Shown in pieces: positions 27,662 to 33,123 of a DNA stretch of 33,123 nucleotides (the first letter of the stretch is position 1; each line of letters starts with the position of its first letter). Below the pieces are notes generated by a model. The model had not been told where the DNA came from. It saw only the letters and a list, made by a program, of their open reading frames with translations, and did not search any database. This DNA is from Saccoglossus kowalevskii (Eukaryota > Hemichordata > Enteropneusta > Harrimaniidae): assembly GCF_000003605.2 (NCBI RefSeq), contig NW_003130854.1, positions 1,871,940-1,905,062 of the forward strand. Reading direction: 5' to 3'. Both the position numbers and the translations under genes were made by a program.

Positions 27662-30398
27662 ATTCAAAGTGGGCGTAGCGGGTTATGCTAACCATTTGTA
27701 TTTGTGTACTGTGTTCGCCACACCTTCAGTAATTGCAAACTATGTTGCACGTACCCACTTAAGAACCCGCTATTAACAAACGTAACAGAATTGCTACCGT
27801 ATGAAAAGTTGTTTATTTAAGACAATATTTGGACTGTAAACAGACCGCCAAATGACAAACTGATAATGGCTGAACTACTATTACTTTGAAGCTTAGAAAG
27901 TGAATTGATGACAAAGAGAATACACTACACTGTAGGTGAAGATGAACTCTAGGGACATAGTGACCTTGTAACGTATTGTATCGTATATATGTAAATATGG
28001 TACTTGATCTGAATGTCGCTCATAATTTCATTGAAAGCGTTGTCTTGCTCTATTAACCGAGCACAATCACAATGAAAACCCAAAGCATTGGAAATCATTC
28101 GAATGGCATGATGTATGGAGCACGAAATCCACAAAGACGAATATAACAAAGTTTCTAAAATTGTCATTGAGATGCCACGACAGGTTTGGGGGTATTTGTA
28201 TCAATCATACACAGCCACGCCATACATACTTTAAATACTTTAAAACACGTTGTGAGAGCTACATGCCATTTTAGCGAATTTGACTCAATACATGAATTAA
28301 CTGAATCTTAATTTAGCTAAAATGCCAACAATCTCATTGTGAGAATATACTTTATTCTAAATTAGCGATATCTTGAATATTAGCGCAATTACAGGTTAGC
28401 TAAATCAGTTAAAATGACATGCTAGCTAAAAAAGATGTGTTTTATACAGTACGTTACTGTGTGAAACGTGTTGAAAATTATGTACACACTAAGTTGATTG
28501 ATTGACTGAGTGGGAAAACATGCTGTCAAGGCCGAGCATTTTCTATTTAACGTCGATCCACTGGTCCCCTGGGGGCAGGCACCAGATGACCGGTTTGGTT
28601 ACATTTCATTAGCAAGTTGAGCGTAAAGTAACGACGTGTTTTGTTTTGTTTTTCTATTCAAGCAGATATAAAAAGTGGCGATGACAGCCAAGTATAACAC
28701 TCATGACATCCATTATAGTCAATGTGGATACACCGTGAATATATGTAGACCCTTGTACTTAATTCTCTTCTCTTCGTTGTAAAATCAATGATTTAAAAGT
28801 CGGTGATTCGTCGCGCAGCACGGGTTTCAATGTCAGTCATGTAAACAAATGCATTTTTTATACGTCGCTACGGATCTTGCGTAAAGTGGGAAAGACACGG
28901 GTCGAACGTCTCCCGCAAAAAATCTTGATTTTGAAATGGAATTTCTTTCTTTATAGCTCAATATCAAAATGCCGATCTTTGAGAGGGCAATATTACGTTG
29001 AGATATCCTCATTTCATCGAAATTTACCATCCTTAAATTACATGCGGAAATAAACCTAAAATTTCACGTATAACCCAGGTGAACAGAAAATGGTCTAATG
29101 GCGGGGGGTGAGCTTTGATAGCTAGCCACAGAGATAAACACTGAAGTTAGAGAGAGGATCAACTAGGAGGAGGACTACCACATCACCACCTAAGACATTG
29201 CGAGAGGGAAAAGTGCATAATATTGGTTTACCCCTTAAAGTGCTTTCAGGAATACCTTTTCCAACATGTTCGGTTTATGATCAAGTCGCACCTGGAATGT
29301 TACACTCAAGATTGTTTTTCTTTCTTAATTATATTATTTGAGACTAATTTAGATTGATTACAGAGAATACGTAGTGTCTGCATATCTGGATGATTTCTGT
29401 ATGAGTGTTGTACCTATGTAATGCATTATCACGCTTTCCCATATATGTTATGCAACATCCATGATTGACTTTATCAATGTGTAAGAAACAACAAATGGAA
29501 GAGCAATGTGTACGTACGTCATAATATTAGCACGGACTGACGAACGATAGTATTGACATCCGCCAGGACTCATGATTTGAGTTAAAAATTGATTATAACT
29601 CGTGGAAGACCAAAAGTCCAAGTTACCGAATGAGAACTAAAGAAACCGCCATTTTGGGAGCACGAGACTGTAAAGCAGCACGCGTACAAGCCAGTGAACG
29701 TTCTCCGCCTAGAAAAGACCCAGTGATCAGGAAGACACTGTTTCAACGAGCCGATTCTTACTGTGCACGCCATCCTACCGCAACATTGAAGTAGCGACCT
29801 TGATCGACAGTTACCGTTCACTTTATATAGGTTGAACAGTTCAGAAACTGTTTCACTACACTTCACCGATAAATATAATTGAATCGAGTGAACTCACTCA
29901 GCATTACAGTCCTGTGTGATCGATTCGGAGAGTGTTTGTGGATTATAATATGAGTTCTGGATAGAATCGGGTCATATATTTCGCTCGGTGATTCTCCAAA
30001 CTGACCAAACTGAGTTCTTTCCGATGGGATATTATAAACGTGTAAATTTGTATATGTGAGGCTACGTATTCTGGTTTAATTAGAATATATTTGCTAGGCC
30101 ATATTTTAAAGTCACATTAATTGAACAGTCACAGTGAAAGGCTATTTGTACTTTGGTTAACTATTGTTGATAATGTTATTTTCCTGAGTAGTCGTGAATA
30201 ATTTCCCGACATTGTTAGACTATTATTGTTTGACCAATGTATCAATATTTGTGTGTAACCACCAGTTTTCCGGTTCTGAAGACACTAATTAAATGAGCAG
30301 ATAGATATTACTGTTTTATTGTAAGCGATATCGTGTTATAACAGTAACCGTGTTCGTGTTCTGTAAATGCTAGAACACATACTGGTGAGTAACATTAC

Positions 30399-30425
30399 AA
30401 GTGTGCTGGTTATCAGCCAGCACTT
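30399..30425. repeat. Short inverted repeat (hairpin)
   Basis: The arm AAGTGTGCTGG pairs with CCAGCACTT with one bulged T, around a 7-nt loop. It is too short to call a microRNA precursor. Confidence 0.5.
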
Positions 30426-31119
30426 GATATTGGCGGAGAGCGCCCTCGTCGGCCAGTTCTCATTTAACTTGACTTTCGTTTATAATGATTTTTAAAAAGT
30501 GTTTTTTTTCAATGTTATCATACATAAAAGTTGTAAAGATTGTCCAATACCCACTGTAGTAGTGCATTGTGGGTAGAGTTATACTGTTTGCCGTTATGGA
30601 TTAAATGTTGTTCGTTCTTCCGAGGTTTGGGGAAGACTGAAACACAACTTTGACAGGTGTGAGTGTGAGTTCATTTCCATAACAATAATCAAAATTTAAA
30701 ATGTTTTGACCAATAAATTAAAATGTATAATAATTTGATTAAATGTTCACAACAGATTTGAGAGATCTTACTGTCACTGCCATATATTTTTCCGGACTCC
30801 AAAACAGCAACATTATCAGCGAAAATCAAACTGCTGGCCGCTTTGCAATGTGTGTTTCGACATCGTCACGTGATTTGTACAAGTTCAATAAAACCAACGT
30901 CAACAGAAGACAAATTAACTGGATGGATACGTTGAATATGTAGATGTAATTTCCTTTCAGTTAATATCAAAATTACCCTCCAAAAATGTATGAACTGATG
31001 CAATCTCACGTGTCAGTACTGAGTCACTGGTGCCTGGCACGACGCTAAAAAAATTCCGGAGGGGGTCACTTATTGCACTTATTATGTATCGCCTTTGGGG
31101 TCGTAATTTTTAGCTATTT

Positions 31120-31190
31120 GGTCTAGAATCGGGTATAGATTTGCTTGCCTTTTGATTAATTGTCAAGTTTGCCGGTCTAGAATGGGGTCT
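31120..31190. repeat. Imperfect direct repeat around ggtctagaat
   Basis: ggtctagaatcgggt and ggtctagaatggggt recur about 52 bp apart in a G-rich patch (31020-31210) that differs from its AT-rich surroundings. Probably a fragment of a dispersed repeat. Confidence 0.4.
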
Positions 31191-32232
31191 GTTTTCGGAA
31201 CAGGGGTGCCCAAGAAATAATCGGTAAAAAACAAACATATCCCAAATACTATTAATCTTTGTTTATGCCCATCAAATAGTGGTTGGCCTCTTTAGTTCAC
31301 TGATCATTTCCTCAGGCTGGACCTCCTGCAATTTCAGTTTTGTTCTTATTCCCCTTCGATTGATCATTCATTCAGGGTGATAAGTAGATTCAACCTATAA
31401 CTGAATATATTTAGTGACAATTTGGTTTCTGATGTGTAATACAACATCACTAATTTTGTCTATAATTTTCGAGGTGAAAATGGTATATGATGGGATCTGG
31501 GGTTGTACCCCGGGAATAATACGCGCTCTCGACCGAGTGGTGCACCCTAATAAAACTTCGTTGGCAGTGTTGTCTATTTTGATGCCCGAAACAAATGTGG
31601 CGGTGACAGTAAATGTCAGTGTGTTATTTGACCTCTTCAGTAAACTGGGTGTTCCGTGATGTAATCTTGTCCAGACCCCCACACTAAGTTATACAAGCCT
31701 TAGTGCATGACAATGAGCTCTTCGACCATCCATAGGTGTTGCTCAGCACAGTAGAATAACTATCGATTCTAAAGACTAAATGAACGATCGATGCTAGACC
31801 TAAGAATGGACGTGTGTGCGTAGCGAAGACGTGAATAGTTTAAGGGGTTAGCATACGTTTAATGTGTTTTTTTCGATATTTTTTTTTTTATTTTAAATTA
31901 TTGATTGTTATGACAGTATCTATGACTGTGCTTTTATTCTAAACAAAAACTCCATTTTATAAGGCATATTTCGACGTTTTTTTTATTTCAAAACATTGCC
32001 ACGTGTTATTGTTTATAAACACCACCAACACAAGCACAACACTCGCTTGAAAGTAATCCTAATTGACACTTGATGAAAGATCCGATTTGCATATCAATAC
32101 TACAAAGTTTACGTAATTACGGTACTCATTTCGCCCAACCTTCCGCTTTTACACCCACAGCTTATTGCTTGATTTCCGACCGCGCGGTCTTGTCCGACAG
32201 GAAACCGACAGCATTGTAATCGCTCATTTTTT

Positions 32233-32248
32233 TCGCTCGCTCGCTCGC
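32233..32248. repeat. (TCGC)4 microsatellite
   Basis: Four perfect TCGC units in a locally CpG-rich patch (about 32130-32300). Confidence 0.85.
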
Positions 32249-33123
32249 CCATTGAAAACATTGACTGCTCGCCAAAACACTGATCACTGCGTAGTCGAAA
32301 TGGCGGTTTTTCAAATCTAATAGTTGCATGACACTCAATCGTCAAAGCAACTTAACTGGGACCTCTTGTTACGTGTTTTCGGTTCTAAATGTAATATTTT
32401 ATTTTAATGAGTTAGTTACGTAAAAAGGGCATACGTAACTTCTTTCGACAGAGCAGAGACACGAGGAAAATGTTAATGATTAATTCCAAAAATAACGATA
32501 CCAAAACCACGTCGATCCACAGGCGGTCGGTCTGGTATAATTTGACATTTAATTTTCAAAATTAAGTCACGATCAGTGAATGAGCTCGATCTATACGTAC
32601 CGTAAAAGTGTTCCCACAAAAAATATTTTGACTAAAACGGCCACATGCTCTGAAAAAATAGAACAGAGCTTGACATAAATGAATAATTCAGAAAAAAAAC
32701 GTGTCAAATTTAGTTATAGCCATAAATATTTGGTGGCCAGACGATGAACAATTCGAAAATCAGAATTCACGCGGAAGTCCTTCAGGGCTGAAAATCATCG
32801 ACCCTGCTCTGGGTTACTTTATTTCACGACTAACAAAGAAAACTGATTCGCCGTGGACTCAGCTTACTTTTTCTTCTTTCTGAACTGAGGTCAAATCCCC
32901 TCCGTTAGTCAAAATATACCGATGTTTTTCAGTGAATAATTTTGAAGCCTGTCACAGAACAAAAAAAGCTAGGTGAATCGAAGCCGGAGATTAGACGGTA
33001 CGACGACCCTTCAATTAGCGTCAAATATGCTTTGTTACAACATCATTGATTTGCTGAAAGTCACCTGATCGGAGCACGACCTGGGTCACAGAACCATATT
33101 TGTCCGTATTATCAACAGGATTT

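Larger units (their letters stand above)
27662..33123. other. Long stretch without a supported gene
   Basis: No splice-bounded coding exon was recognised. Open frames at 27949-28167, 28833-29030 and 29582-29866 (minus), 30743-30943 (plus), 31395-31682 (both strands), 32109-32345 (minus) and 32701-32883 (plus) match no family. Items seen: words resembling ttagctaaaatg in both orientations at 28270-28440, a small hairpin at 30399-30425, two ggtctagaat copies near 31120 and 31172, and (TCGC)4 at 32233-32248. Confidence 0.45.

Noticed and set aside
28561-28585. Short near-palindrome ctggt...accag as a regulatory hairpin.
   Set aside because: The outer arms are 5 bp with an asymmetric G/C core, not enough to support a structure.
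31395-31682. Overlapping 81- and 95-codon frames on both strands.
   Set aside because: No family resemblance and no splice context. Likely chance frames in a slightly GC-richer repeat patch.

Overview
This is animal nuclear DNA, AT-rich and mostly non-coding. Its two convincing genes are spliced with GT-AG introns. It also carries short non-autonomous DNA transposons, a tRNA-derived SINE-like fragment, a LINE reverse-transcriptase remnant and scattered microsatellites. Nothing looks bacterial or viral. The gene families fit an invertebrate metazoan, but the sequence alone does not give the species.

Layout. About 1-10.1 kb is mostly intergenic, with a LINE remnant (2203-2589, minus), a possible orphan exon (3634-3705, plus) and a tRNA-like SINE fragment (about 6395-6473, minus). 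From 10,148 to about 17,380 on the plus strand lies a six-exon gene. It encodes a predicted 396-residue protein with a PAW domain, the mannose-binding C-terminal domain of peptide:N-glycanase, but with no catalytic core. A basic, partly Cys-rich, Ser/Thr-rich tail follows and ends in a polybasic stretch and a CaaX box (CIIM). Intron 1 (3.25 kb) holds a 50-N assembly gap and a MITE. From 17.4 to 22.3 kb the DNA is AT-rich and intergenic, with a clean hAT-type MITE (19234-19375) flanked by a perfect 8-bp target-site duplication. From 25,778 down to 22,467 on the minus strand lies an eight-exon gene for a predicted 162-residue secreted precursor. It has a signal peptide and two almost identical four-cysteine peptide modules, each preceded by a Lys-Arg site. 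The 42-, 81- and 39-nt exons are all phase 1-1 and are present twice in tandem. From 25.8 to 33.1 kb there is little support for genes, apart from an ambiguous small locus at 27277-27661.

The two solid genes are convergent (tail to tail). Nothing in the sequence shows that they act together. The points most worth following are the predicted lipid-anchored stand-alone PAW protein, with an alternative unspliced end that would remove the anchor, and the four-Cys peptide precursor built by in-frame module duplication. I did not recognise the precursor's family.
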